DNA of 63,299 bases from Mesorhizobium sp. L2C084A000 (GTDB taxonomy: Bacteria > Pseudomonadota > Alphaproteobacteria > Rhizobiales > Rhizobiaceae), in assembly GCF_000502875.1 (NCBI RefSeq), contig NZ_AYWX01000003.1:163055-226353 (forward strand). The letters run 5' to 3'. Shown in pieces: positions 37,690-48,100 of the stretch (its first letter is position 1; every line of letters starts with the position of its first letter). Both the position numbers and the translations under genes were made by a program. Below the pieces are notes generated by a model. That model had not been told where the DNA came from, did no database searches, and saw only the letters and a list, made by a program, of their open reading frames with translations.

Positions 37690-38244
37690 TCAGGGTTTCA
37701 AATCCGTCAGGAATTTGGCGAAGGTCATTGAACCTTCGGGCCACGGCCCGAAGCCTGAATCCGCGTTCAGATGACCGGTCTCGCCGGCATCGATGAATAG
37801 TGAGCCCCATGCACCGGCAATGTCTTCGGCGACATCGAAGGCGCAGAACGGATCGTTGCGGCTGGCGATCACGATCGAGGGAAAGGGCAGCGGCTCACGC
37901 GGGTAGGGACCGAAGGTCATCAGGTGCCTGGGCCTGATCTCGGGATTGGCGACGTCGGGAGGTGCCACGAAGAAGGCCCCGGCGATCGGCTTGCGGAATT
38001 GCGGAATGGCTTGCACCGCAGTGGTGACGCCGAGCGAATGCGCGACCAGGACGACCGGCCGCTCGGCCTCGTTGACCGCCTTGGCGACGCTCGCGGTCCA
38101 GTCCTCGCGAACCGGCTTCGACCACTCGGCCTGTTCGACGCGGCGCGCCGTCGACAGTTTCGACTGCCAGCGGCTCTGCCAATGGTCGGGGCCGGAATTG
38201 GTGTAGCCCGGCACGATGAGGATATCTGCTTCCTTGACCTTCAT
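37690..38244 (-). CDS. RBBP9/YdeN-type serine hydrolase
   Basis: The 184-residue alpha/beta hydrolase has the typical RBBP9 start ILIVPGYTNSGPDHWQSRW, the nucleophile elbow VAHSLGVTTA, an acid in SRNDPFCAFDVA and the His in GETGHLNADSG. Bacterial members are esterases of unknown role. The ATG at 38244 is preferred over a longer frame to 38295. It is divergent from the dioxygenase-like gene. Confidence 0.87.
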   Translation of the reverse strand: MKVKEADILIVPGYTNSGPDHWQSRWQSKLSTARRVEQAEWSKPVREDWTASVAKAVNEAERPVVLVAHSLGVTTAVQAIPQFRKPIAGAFFVAPPDVANPEIRPRHLMTFGPYPREPLPFPSIVIASRNDPFCAFDVAEDIAGAWGSLFIDAGETGHLNADSGFGPWPEGSMTFAKFLTDLKP

Positions 38245-38493
38245 GGCGCTGAGATAGCGAGCGGCATCGCTTCGTGCAACCGGCGGGAACGCCACTTTTG
38301 ATCACAATAGTGAACACCATGTTCGCTTCTTCGCGTCTTGTGTGAACGATGCCGATGGACGATCTGTGGTCAGGAAAAGAAACAGCCGTGCGCGGGAACC
38401 CTGACTTTGGAACTGACACGACGTACAATGATCGGCGGAGTGGGGCTTCTCGCTTTGGGAGCTTCATCGCAGGCCGGTCGAACGGAGCATTTG

Positions 38494-39309
38494 ATGAGCG
38501 AGTTGCCTTTTGCCGCCACCACCCCAGTCAGCGTTGCCCGCGTCGGGCTGAAGGCGCGCGACGCGGAAAGCCTTGCCGCATATTACCGCGAAATTGTCGG
38601 TCTGCAGGAGTTGAGCCGTGCCGATGGTTCGATCACGCTGGGCGCCGCCAACCGTCCCTTGTTGGTGCTTGAGCAGGACGCTTCAGCTAAGCCGGATGAT
38701 CCGCGCAGCGCCGGGCTGTTCCACACCGCCTTCCTGCTGCCCAGCCGCGCCGATCTCGGCCGCTGGATCAACCACGCTATATCGAACAAGATCGCGATCG
38801 AGGGCGCTTCCGACCATCTGGTCAGCGAAGCTCTGTACCTGACCGATCCCGAAGGCAATGGCATCGAGATCTATGCCGACCGCCGCCCGCAGGACTGGAA
38901 GTGGAATGGCGACAAGATTGCCATGGCAACGGAGCGGCTGAACATTCCGTCCGTCGTTGCCGAAGTGCCTGCGGGTGACGCCGGCTGGCAGGGCGCGCCG
39001 GAAAACAGCATCGTCGGCCATGTCCACCTGCGTGTCGGCAGGCCGGAAGACGCCGAAGCCTGGTGGAACCAGGAATTCGGCTTCGACACGGTGGCGAAAT
39101 ATGGCGGCCAGGCGGTGTTCCTGTCTTCGGGCGGCTATCACCACCACATCGGCGCCAACGCCTGGCAGAGTTCAGGCGCAGGCCGCCGCGATCCCTCCCG
39201 GTCAGGTCTGGCCTGGGTCGAGATGCGTTCGGACAAGGCATCCACCGAAACCACGCGGGAAGACCCGTGGGGCACGGTGATCCGCACCGTGCCTGGCGCT
39301 GCCGGCTAA
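38494..39309 (+). CDS. VOC-superfamily (glyoxalase/extradiol dioxygenase-like) protein
   Basis: The 271-residue protein has two VOC modules: VARVGLKARDAESLAAYYRE at the start and IVGHVHLRVGRPEDAEAWWN in the middle. The metal ligands are suggested by LFHTAF, GNGIEIY and HVHL. It resembles catechol-2,3-dioxygenase-type proteins such as CatE. The ATG at 38494 has GGAG 6 bases upstream. The open frame extends upstream to 38338 and there encodes TRRTMIGGVGLLALGASS, which looks like a Tat signal, so the start is uncertain. Confidence 0.8.
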   Translation: MSELPFAATTPVSVARVGLKARDAESLAAYYREIVGLQELSRADGSITLGAANRPLLVLEQDASAKPDDPRSAGLFHTAFLLPSRADLGRWINHAISNKIAIEGASDHLVSEALYLTDPEGNGIEIYADRRPQDWKWNGDKIAMATERLNIPSVVAEVPAGDAGWQGAPENSIVGHVHLRVGRPEDAEAWWNQEFGFDTVAKYGGQAVFLSSGGYHHHIGANAWQSSGAGRRDPSRSGLAWVEMRSDKASTETTREDPWGTVIRTVPGAAG

Positions 39310-39324
39310 GCGCCCGCTGCGCTC

Positions 39325-40053
39325 TTAAACAGAACTGGCGGCGTAACCGGTCAGCAATCCGTGTGCCCAACTGTCGAAGCCGGCCGCCGTCGCGCGGCTG
39401 GATGCTTCGGCCCAGTCATAACTGACCGCGTGATGGCTGAACGACCATTCTCCGCGCTTGTGCGTGGCGAGGGCGTAGCGGGCATGCGGGCTGCCGGTCA
39501 CGGTAAGGCCGGGAAACGCCTGAACACCGACGCTGCCGGGATTTAGGATCGTCTGGCGGTCGGAAAGCCGCACGACGCGCGGCGTATGGGTGTGGCCGCA
39601 CAAGGTCAGCCCGGCATCGATGCTGCCGAGCTTGTGTCTGATTTCTTTTTGATTGGATGGATAGAAGTGATTGCCGCCGTCTTCCTCGAGCAGGAACGTC
39701 TCGTCGTCGCTGGGGCTGCCGTGGCAGAGCAGAATTTCAGGGGCGAGCGTCAGGGCAATCGGCAATGCCAAAAGCCAAGCCAATGACGTCTGGGAGAGGC
39801 AATGGTGGGTAAAGGCATCGACGTCTTCCAGCCCGGAAGCCGGCGGCTCGATCAGCACACGGTCGTGATTGCCGCGCACGGTCGGCCAGTTCTGTGCAAT
39901 CAAATATTGCGCGGTTTCTTCCGGCCATAGCGGCCCGGAGAGACAATCACCCAGATTGACGATGATGTCGGGAGAATTGTCCTTGATCCGCGCATGAACC
40001 GCTTCAAGCGCGCGCAGATTCCCGTGAATGTCGGAAAGGACAGCCAGTCGCAT
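39325..40053 (-). CDS. Metallophosphoesterase, YfcE-like family
   Basis: The 242-residue protein shows the calcineurin-like motifs in order: MRLAVLSDIHGN, NLGDC, VRGNHDR, CHGSP and GHTHTPRV. Two metal ions are expected at the active site. Relatives hydrolyse phosphodiesters or diadenosine tetraphosphate, but the substrate is unknown. It begins 8 bp after the purB stop on the same strand, so it probably shares the purB transcript. Confidence 0.9.
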   Translation of the reverse strand: MRLAVLSDIHGNLRALEAVHARIKDNSPDIIVNLGDCLSGPLWPEETAQYLIAQNWPTVRGNHDRVLIEPPASGLEDVDAFTHHCLSQTSLAWLLALPIALTLAPEILLCHGSPSDDETFLLEEDGGNHFYPSNQKEIRHKLGSIDAGLTLCGHTHTPRVVRLSDRQTILNPGSVGVQAFPGLTVTGSPHARYALATHKRGEWSFSHHAVSYDWAEASSRATAAGFDSWAHGLLTGYAASSV

Positions 40054-40060
40054 GGAAATC

Positions 40061-41362
<1,302 letters not shown>

Positions 41363-41421
41363 CGGTCAGTCCTGACGTATCGAGAAGTTTGCCCGCGTCC
41401 TAACAGAGGCGAGCAAAATGC

Positions 41422-41946
41422 TCAACGCTGCTGGCGCGCAAACCAGACGCCCGCGGCAAACAACGCGACGAAACCAAGCGGAAAATAAAGCCGGACGCCC
41501 AGGACCAAGAACTGATAGAGCGCAATCAACGTCGTGAAGACGAACTGGAGGGCCCAGGTGTGGGTGAAAGCAGGGGCATGCCACTCGGCATAGTAGGAGC
41601 GGTACTGCAGCGCAAACAGCCCGCCGGTCAGACCGACCGTTGCGGCGGCGAGGCACACGAACGCCGCCGCGAAGGCGACTTCCCAACGCCTTCCCTGCGA
41701 GACCAGCCGCGCCGCAAACAGACCAACCGGAAAGGCCAGCGCAGCTCCCGCTGCGAACAGCACGGTGACAATGCGGATTTTCGCCGGTGTCTCCCAGTCG
41801 TCCAGAAACAGGGTGACGAGCGCACTGGCGCCCATCGTTAACGCCCACAACAAGGCGCCATAAAACGCAGTGCGCGGCGTCGGTATAGCGCGGCGAAGGC
41901 GGTTCAGCGAACGATCGCGCGGGGCGGGTGGGACAAGCGGTGTCAC
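41422..41946 (-). CDS. Membrane protein of unknown function
   Basis: The 174-residue protein has five hydrophobic segments, including FYGALLWALTMGASALVTLFL, IVTVLFAAGAALAFPVGLF and FVFTTLIALYQFLVLGVRLYF. The start is a GTG whose GTGA overlaps the stop of the upstream DUF2259 gene, so the two are translated together. No family is recognised. A poorly conserved N-terminus with several Arg residues precedes the first segment. Confidence 0.7.
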   Translation of the reverse strand: MTPLVPPAPRDRSLNRLRRAIPTPRTAFYGALLWALTMGASALVTLFLDDWETPAKIRIVTVLFAAGAALAFPVGLFAARLVSQGRRWEVAFAAAFVCLAAATVGLTGGLFALQYRSYYAEWHAPAFTHTWALQFVFTTLIALYQFLVLGVRLYFPLGFVALFAAGVWFARQQR

Positions 41947-42668
41947 AGGCGGCCGGTGACCGCGATCCAGCGAAAGTCCGGGCCTTCAAAGCCGTATTGG
42001 CGCACCGCGATCAGCACGGCATAGGCGCTGAGACTGTCCATCGAAAAGGTCTGGACAGCGCCGATGCGGTAGCCGTTCGGGCAACCCCGGCTTTTCGGTA
42101 TCGCCTTGTCCTCGTGCAGCAGCTTGGTGGTGCCGCCGTCTTGCGCCTCGATGCGCAGCAGCCGGAAGCCGTTGATCTCGCCCTGGCTCTCGCAGCCCTC
42201 GGTGTTGTTCATGCCGATCTCGTCGAGCCGGAACTCGAGCGGTGGGTCGACCGGCGAAAAGATCGGGCGCGGGTTGACTGCCATCCGGTGCGGATCGGCC
42301 GAAAGTTCGGTCACCGGGTTGAAACCGGCGGTGATGCCGCGATTGGCGTCCAACTCGGCCTGACTGACAATGGCTTCGCCTTTTTGCCGGGCCTGAAGGC
42401 GCGCCGCATCCAGTTTGGCATTCTCGTCCTCAAGCCGGACCCGGATCGGCGTGCCCTTGAGAAAGCTGTCGGTGCTGGTGTCGATGTAGTAGCGGTTGGC
42501 ATAGGGAAAGCCCGATCCATCCTGCACGCCATATTCCTCGAAAGCAAAGACGCTGCCGTCCTTGGTGAAGCCGAGGATTTCAAGTTCGGCGACATCGCCG
42601 GCATGAGCCGCGATCGAGGTGGCAAACTGTGCAAGCAGGCCAACGGCAAACAGAAAGAGCATTCGCAT
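41943..42668 (-). CDS. Secreted DUF2259-domain protein
   Basis: The 241-residue protein has a signal peptide (MLFLFAVGLLAQFATSIAAH) and then the DUF2259 body, beginning DVAELEILGFTKDGSVFAFE. Two cysteines, in GCESQG and RGCPNG, could form a disulfide in the periplasm. The function of the family is unknown. It is cotranscribed with the membrane protein gene downstream. Confidence 0.8.
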   Translation of the reverse strand: MRMLFLFAVGLLAQFATSIAAHAGDVAELEILGFTKDGSVFAFEEYGVQDGSGFPYANRYYIDTSTDSFLKGTPIRVRLEDENAKLDAARLQARQKGEAIVSQAELDANRGITAGFNPVTELSADPHRMAVNPRPIFSPVDPPLEFRLDEIGMNNTEGCESQGEINGFRLLRIEAQDGGTTKLLHEDKAIPKSRGCPNGYRIGAVQTFSMDSLSAYAVLIAVRQYGFEGPDFRWIAVTGRL

Positions 42669-42796
42669 CGGTCTTCACCCCCGTGATCGTCTCAATCCCC
42701 TAGCACGCCGAAATCAAAACGTCGTGCGGTGCGAAAGCCGATGCATCCAATCGGCCCGTCATTTGTTATGGTCGGCAGTCCCAATGGAGAACCACC

Positions 42797-43051
42797 ATGA
42801 CCGACACCAGCAAAATTCGCGAGCATATGGAAGTCGTCGGCGCCGACGGCGTGCATGTCGGCACTGTCGACGAGGTCGATGGCCAGCGCATCAAGCTGAC
42901 CAAGGCCGATAGCGGCGAGGGCGCTCACAAGGGCCATCATCACTATATTCCCCTGAGCCTGATTGCCGAAGTCGACGGGAAGAAGGTCTGGCTGTCGGCG
43001 AATTCCGATGTTGCGGTGACGTTCGAGGAAGAAAAGTCCGATCGGGTCTGA
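42797..43051 (+). CDS. DUF2171-domain protein
   Basis: The 84-residue protein carries the DUF2171 pattern: HMEVVGADGVHVGTVDEVDG, then KGHHHYIPLSLIAEVDGKK and VWLSANSD. It resembles the PRC-barrel fold. No activity is known. GGAGAACC lies just upstream. It is divergent from the DUF2259 gene and converges with the P1 peptidase. Confidence 0.88.
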   Translation: MTDTSKIREHMEVVGADGVHVGTVDEVDGQRIKLTKADSGEGAHKGHHHYIPLSLIAEVDGKKVWLSANSDVAVTFEEEKSDRV

Positions 43052-43060
43052 TTGATCGCT

Positions 43061-44086
43061 TCACCTCAGGCGTGACGACCAGACCGGAAACAGATCGTTT
43101 TCGGCAGGCGTTGCCGCATAGACGCCGCGACTGATGGCGCGCGCCATGGTGGCGCCGGCGGCGGCGTAGAGATCGATTGCCGCATCGGCGGAGAGTTCGA
43201 TACCGCTCGTGCCGGTCGCCAGCGCGAACACAAGATCGCCATCGGCCGGTGTGTGCGTCGGCCATATGGCGCGCACGAACCCGTCATGCGCCGATATCGC
43301 CAGGCGCTTGGCGGCAGCTTTTGTGAGCACCGCATCGGTGGCAATGACGGCGATGGTGGTGTTGCCGCCGGTCTCCATCTGCCTGCCAACATGCTTGTCG
43401 CGGTGTTTCAAAAGAATCCGTTTCGCATCGTCCGGCATCGGCGTGGGGTAACCAAGCCCGCCGAATTCGCCGCCGATCTCGAACGGTGCTGCCCAGAAAT
43501 GGCGGGTTCGGCTGACGGTTACCGAGCCCGTCGGATTGACGGCGGCCAGCGCGCCGATGGTGACGCCGCTATCCAGCAGCGTCGAGGCGGAGCCGAGGCC
43601 GCCCTTTAGCCCCGAGGTCAGCGCACCGGTGCCGGCACCGATCGTGCCGAGTTGGAAATCGGCGGTGGCGGTTTGCGCCGCCTCATAGCCAAGCTCACGG
43701 TAGGGCGGATAACGGCCCCAATCCTTGTCGCCGCCATTGCGCAGGTCGAACAGGATCGCCGACGGCACGATCGGCACACGAAAGCCACCGACTTCAAGGC
43801 CGATGCCGCGTTCGCGCAACGCCGCCTGCACGCCGGACGCCGCGTCGAGGCCGAAAGCCGAACCGCCTGAAAGCACGACGGCGTGCACCACATCGACCGA
43901 ATTGTGCGGTTCGAGCAGGTCTGTCTCGCGCGTGCCCGGCGCGCCGCCCAGGATCTGAACGCCAGCCACCGTCGGCGCATCGCAAAGCACGGTCGTCACC
44001 CCGGATTTCAGCCTGGCGTCGGACGCATTGCCGACGCGCAGGCCGGCAACGTCGGTGATCAGGTTGCGTGGGCCGGTGCGAAACAT
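43061..44086 (-). CDS. P1-family (DmpA-like) aminopeptidase/esterase
   Basis: The 341-residue protein matches the DmpA/P1 family of Ntn-type hydrolases, which cut themselves to make active subunits. The key blocks are LSGGSAFGLDAASGV, TIGAGTGALTSGLKGG and a C-terminal TTIAVIATDA region. Family members release N-terminal amino acids, or cleave beta-peptides and D-amino acid esters. The stop of the upstream binding-protein gene and this start share one base (TGATG), so they form one unit. Confidence 0.87.
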   Translation of the reverse strand: MFRTGPRNLITDVAGLRVGNASDARLKSGVTTVLCDAPTVAGVQILGGAPGTRETDLLEPHNSVDVVHAVVLSGGSAFGLDAASGVQAALRERGIGLEVGGFRVPIVPSAILFDLRNGGDKDWGRYPPYRELGYEAAQTATADFQLGTIGAGTGALTSGLKGGLGSASTLLDSGVTIGALAAVNPTGSVTVSRTRHFWAAPFEIGGEFGGLGYPTPMPDDAKRILLKHRDKHVGRQMETGGNTTIAVIATDAVLTKAAAKRLAISAHDGFVRAIWPTHTPADGDLVFALATGTSGIELSADAAIDLYAAAGATMARAISRGVYAATPAENDLFPVWSSRLR

Positions 44087-45159
44087 CAGTTGCTTTCCAA
44101 GGGCGCAAAGCGCGTGCCGTCGAAACGGAAGACGCGGTAGGGGCTCTGGCTGAGGTCGCCTTTTGCATCAAAGCGGATCGGCCCGATCGCCGTGGTGAAA
44201 TCCTGCCCGGTCAGGGCTTCAGCCAATGGCTTGCCCGAGCTTTCGGACAAGCTTGATGCCGCCTTGGCGATTTCGACCGCGGCGTAGGCGGGCAGCGCAT
44301 AGCCGTCGGGCACGATCTTCCTAGCGTCAAATGCCGCCAGCACTTTTGGATCGGCGACATCGGCCCATTCAGGCGGTGCGATCATCAGCGTGCCCACGGC
44401 ATAGGGCACGTCGCCCGGCGGTGTGCGGAGATTTTCGCCGCCGGCAAAGACGATGCCAGCCTGAAGCTGTGCGGCATCGCGGCCCATGATGGCGATGTCG
44501 TCGCCGTCGCCGCCAGCAAAGACATGCGTCGCGCCGGCCTTCTTCAGCCGGCCGATCATGCCGATCTGGTTGTCGAGCTGTGGCCGGAACGTGTCTGTGA
44601 ATACCGGCCTCAGCGCTGCCTGTTCGGCCGCTGCCCGCAACGTCTCGGCGATCTCACGGCCGTAGATGGTGCCGTCGTCGATAATGGCGAACAGCTCGTT
44701 CTGCCACAGATGGGTGAGGGCAGAAGCGACGGTGTTGCGCTCATCGTCGCCGCGTAGTCCGAGGCGATAGACCGGCCAGCCAGTCTTGGCGCGGCGGTCG
44801 GTCAGGCTTTCGGTCCGCACGCCAACGGTGATGACCGGAATGCCGGCGTCCTTCAGGATCGGCATCGCCGCCTCGATCGCCTCGGTGCAGAGGAAGCCGA
44901 CCACGATATTGACCTTGGCGGCGGCAAATTCCCTGGCCGCGGCAGCGCCGCCATCGGCGGTGCAGGCATCATCCACCGTCTTGAGTTCGATGCCGTTCGC
45001 CTCGGCGGCCAGACCGGTGCCGGCCTCGATCTGCTTGCCGAGAATGGCCGATGGTCCCGACAGGGGCGCTGAGACGCCGACGAGCAGCGTCTGGGCATCC
45101 GCGGCACTGGCCAGAAACAGCCAGAACAGCGCCGCTATTGTTCTTGTCCTGGGTCGCAT
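44086..45159 (-). CDS. Periplasmic solute-binding protein, branched-chain amino acid (LivJ-like) type
   Basis: The 357-residue protein has a signal peptide ending ASAADAQ and then the type I periplasmic fold: LLVGVSAPLSGPSAILGKQI and VNIVVGFLCTEAIEAAMPIL. Such proteins bind amino acids, amides or aromatic acids for an ABC importer. No permease or ATPase gene is nearby, so it is an orphan. Coupling to a P1 peptidase suggests a peptide or modified amino acid ligand, which is speculation. Confidence 0.85.
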   Translation of the reverse strand: MRPRTRTIAALFWLFLASAADAQTLLVGVSAPLSGPSAILGKQIEAGTGLAAEANGIELKTVDDACTADGGAAAAREFAAAKVNIVVGFLCTEAIEAAMPILKDAGIPVITVGVRTESLTDRRAKTGWPVYRLGLRGDDERNTVASALTHLWQNELFAIIDDGTIYGREIAETLRAAAEQAALRPVFTDTFRPQLDNQIGMIGRLKKAGATHVFAGGDGDDIAIMGRDAAQLQAGIVFAGGENLRTPPGDVPYAVGTLMIAPPEWADVADPKVLAAFDARKIVPDGYALPAYAAVEIAKAASSLSESSGKPLAEALTGQDFTTAIGPIRFDAKGDLSQSPYRVFRFDGTRFAPLESN

Positions 45160-45338
45160 TCGAGCGATGGGTCCCTCCGTGCCGGCTCTATGCTCCCGGC
45201 ACTATTACCGCCAAGACCTAAAGGCTGCCCGGCCTTGGTGCAACACGCGAATTTCGGGATATGGCTCAGGCACTTCGCTTGTGGCGGGCTATGTCTGGCC
45301 ATATATGTCGGTAGGATCCTGACCATGGAAAATTTACG

Positions 45339-45866
45339 GTGCTGAAGAAGAACGACATTGGGCCGCAGGCCTATCGCGATGCGATGAGCCACTTTGCCGG
45401 CCACGTCCATGTGGTCACCACCGACGGGCCGGCCGGCAAGCGCGGCACGACGGTGATCGCCGCCTGTTCGGTGTCGGACACGCCGCCGACCATCCTGGTC
45501 TGTCTCAACCGCGAAAATGCCAAGAATGAGCTGTTCGTGAAAAACGGCAGGTTTGCCCTAAACACGCTGGCCTCGCACCAGGAGCCACTGTCGGTCGGCT
45601 TTTCCGGCATCACCGGCCTGCCGGTCGAGGAACGTTTCGCGCTTGGCGAATGGGATGTGATCTCTACCGGCGTACCGACGCTGAAAGGCGCGCTCGCCGT
45701 GTTCGACTGCGAATTGATCGACACCAAGGATCTGGCCACCCATCGTGTGCTTTTTGGCAAGGTGACAGGTCTGCGTATGGGCGATAATTTGCGGCCGCTG
45801 ATTTACCACGCCCGCGGCTACCACGTACTGGAAAGCGGAGCGGCGGCGTTCACGGAGAAAGAATGA
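45339..45866 (+). CDS. Flavin reductase-family (HpaC/RutF-like) protein
   Basis: The 175-residue protein has the FMN-binding split barrel of the HpaC family: YRDAMSHFAGHVHVVTTDGP, then CSVSDTPPTILVCLNRENAK and FALNTLA. Members reduce FMN or FAD with NAD(P)H for a partner monooxygenase, and no partner is visible here. The start is a GTG with a weak ribosome site; a shorter form from the Met at 45384 is possible. The stop overlaps the MoxR start by 4 bp. Confidence 0.85.
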   Translation: MLKKNDIGPQAYRDAMSHFAGHVHVVTTDGPAGKRGTTVIAACSVSDTPPTILVCLNRENAKNELFVKNGRFALNTLASHQEPLSVGFSGITGLPVEERFALGEWDVISTGVPTLKGALAVFDCELIDTKDLATHRVLFGKVTGLRMGDNLRPLIYHARGYHVLESGAAAFTEKE

Positions 45867-46792
45867 CCGAGCTGAAACCGCGCGCCGCGCCACGGACGAT
45901 CGACGAGACGCTCGATCTCCTGACCGGTGCGGACTATGTGGCGGACCGGTCGCTGGCGACCGTGCTGTTCCTGTCGTTGCGTATGAAGCGGCCGCTGTTC
46001 CTCGAGGGCGAGGCCGGCGTCGGCAAGACCGAGATCGCCAAGGTGTTGGCACAGGCGCTCGGTCGCCGGCTGATCCGCCTGCAGTGCTATGAAGGCCTCG
46101 ACGTTTCGTCCGCCGTCTATGAGTGGAACTACGCCGCGCAGATGATCGAGATCCGCATGGAGGAGGCGGCCGGCAAGGTCGAGCGCTCCGCCATGGAGCG
46201 CAACGTCTTTTCCGAAAAATACCTGATCCGCCGCCCGGTGCTCGATGCGCTGACCGGAAAGACGGGCGCTGCCCCGGTTTTCCTGATCGATGAGCTCGAC
46301 CGTACCGACGAGGCGTTTGAAGCCTTCCTGCTCGAAATCCTGTCCGACTTCCAGGTGACGGTGCCCGAACTCGGCACCATCAAGGCGGAAGAACCACCGA
46401 TCGTCATCATCACCACCAATCGCACCCGCGAAATCCACGATGCGCTGAAGCGGCGCTGCCTTTATCACTGGGTCGACTATCCCAATGCCGAGCGCGAGCT
46501 GGAGATCGTGCGCCGCAAGGTGCCGCAGGCCAACCAGCGGCTTTCGGCCGAAGTGGTCTCCTTCATCCAGAAGCTGCGCCAGATCGAATTGTTCAAGGTG
46601 CCGGGCGTCGCCGAAACCATCGACTGGGCCGGCGCGCTGACCGAGCTCGACAAGGTGGCGCTCGATCCTGAAACCGTCTCCGACACGATCGGCGTGCTGT
46701 TGAAATACCAGGACGACATTGCCCGCATCGAACAGGGCGAAGGCCGGCGCATCCTCAACGAGGTGAAGGCCGAGCTTTCGGCGGCGGAGTAG
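45863..46792 (+). CDS. MoxR/CoxD-type AAA+ ATPase
   Basis: The 309-residue ATPase has Walker A GEAGVGKT at residues 49-56, Walker B with FLIDELDR, and sensor residues in VIITTNRTREIHDALKRRC. It is close to CoxD, the chaperone that inserts the sulfur-copper centre in CO dehydrogenase, and to related maturation factors of other Mo hydroxylases. It is followed 3 bp later by its usual partner, a VWA-domain protein, and then XdhC genes. Confidence 0.92.
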   Translation: MTELKPRAAPRTIDETLDLLTGADYVADRSLATVLFLSLRMKRPLFLEGEAGVGKTEIAKVLAQALGRRLIRLQCYEGLDVSSAVYEWNYAAQMIEIRMEEAAGKVERSAMERNVFSEKYLIRRPVLDALTGKTGAAPVFLIDELDRTDEAFEAFLLEILSDFQVTVPELGTIKAEEPPIVIITTNRTREIHDALKRRCLYHWVDYPNAERELEIVRRKVPQANQRLSAEVVSFIQKLRQIELFKVPGVAETIDWAGALTELDKVALDPETVSDTIGVLLKYQDDIARIEQGEGRRILNEVKAELSAAE

Positions 46793-46795
46793 GCG

Positions 46796-48040
46796 ATGTC
46801 GCGCCCCGAGCCAAAAGAGGCCATGCCGCACGGGCGGATCGCCGACAACATCGTCTATTTTGCCCGCACCTTGCGCAAGGCCGGCATGCGGGTCGGCCCG
46901 GCTTCGGTCAAGGACGCAATCGAAGCGGTGCTCGCCGCCGGCATCGGCTCGCGCGACGATTTCTACTGGACGCTGCACGCCGTGCTGGTGTCCAGGCATG
47001 AGGACCACGCCATTTTCGACCAAGCCTTCCGGCTGTTCTGGAAGTCGCGCGAACTGATCGAAAAGATGCTGGCTATGTTTTCGCCGGTGGCACCCGACAA
47101 CAGGGAAAAGCAGAAGCCACGCGCCGCTGAAAACCGGGTCAGCCAGGCGATGTTCGAGGGCCACCAGAAGAACCAGCCGCCACAGGAAATTCCCGAGATC
47201 GAGGTCGACGCCCGCTTCACCTCTTCCGGCAACGAGGTGCTGCGGGCCAAGGATTTTGCCCAGATGAATACCGCCGAGATGGCCGACGCCAAGAAGGCGA
47301 TCGCGCAGCTGCGGCTGCCTTTCGACATGGTGCGCACCCGGCGCTTCAAGGCCGATGCGCATGGCCGCCGTATCGATCCGCGCGCCATGATGCGTTCGGC
47401 CGCGCGCACCGGCGGCGAACTGATCCTGCCGAAATTCCGCTCAGCCCGCGAGGTTCACCCGCCGCTGGTGGTGCTGGCCGACATTTCCGGCTCGATGAGC
47501 CAGTACACACGCATCTTCCTGCATTTCCTGCATGCGCTGACCGAAAAACGCCGGCGCGTGCACACGTTCGTTTTTGGCACAAGGCTCACCAATCTGACCC
47601 GGCAGATGCGCCATCGCGACCCGGATGCAGCCCTTGCCGACTGTTCGGCGGCGGTCAGGGACTGGTCGGGCGGCACCCGCATCGGCGACACGCTGGCCGA
47701 GTTCAACCTGATATGGTCGCGCCGCGTGCTGGGGCAGGGCGCGGTCGTGCTTCTGATCACAGATGGGCTGGAGCGCGACGATGTCGCCGGCCTGTCTGAA
47801 GAAATGGAGCGCCTGCACAAATCCTGCCGGCGTCTGATCTGGCTGAATCCGTTGCTGCGCTTCGACGGCTTTCAGGCGCGCGCCCGCGGCGTCAAGACGA
47901 TGCTGCCGCACGTCGACGAGTTCCGCTCGGTGCACAATCTCGACGCGCTCGCCGATCTTTGCGCGTCGCTGGATAAGAAGTCGGCAGAATCCGTCGATCC
48001 GCGCCGATGGCTGGAAGCTGGCGCGAGGCACGCCGCATAG
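46796..48040 (+). CDS. VWA-domain protein, CoxE family
   Basis: The 414-residue protein has a helical N-terminal half and a C-terminal von Willebrand A domain. The MIDAS motif is DISGSMS with D229. The LTRQMRHRDPDAAL and VLLITDGLERDDVAG segments are typical of CoxE. It works together with the MoxR ATPase in cofactor maturation. The middle region contains PQEIPEIEVDARFTSSGNE. It is close behind the ATPase gene. Confidence 0.92.
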   Translation: MSRPEPKEAMPHGRIADNIVYFARTLRKAGMRVGPASVKDAIEAVLAAGIGSRDDFYWTLHAVLVSRHEDHAIFDQAFRLFWKSRELIEKMLAMFSPVAPDNREKQKPRAAENRVSQAMFEGHQKNQPPQEIPEIEVDARFTSSGNEVLRAKDFAQMNTAEMADAKKAIAQLRLPFDMVRTRRFKADAHGRRIDPRAMMRSAARTGGELILPKFRSAREVHPPLVVLADISGSMSQYTRIFLHFLHALTEKRRRVHTFVFGTRLTNLTRQMRHRDPDAALADCSAAVRDWSGGTRIGDTLAEFNLIWSRRVLGQGAVVLLITDGLERDDVAGLSEEMERLHKSCRRLIWLNPLLRFDGFQARARGVKTMLPHVDEFRSVHNLDALADLCASLDKKSAESVDPRRWLEAGARHAA

Positions 48041-48100
48041 CCATATCTTTCCCATCCGGAAAACAGATCCCGAGAAAAACAGACTTCTGGAGAAACGGTC

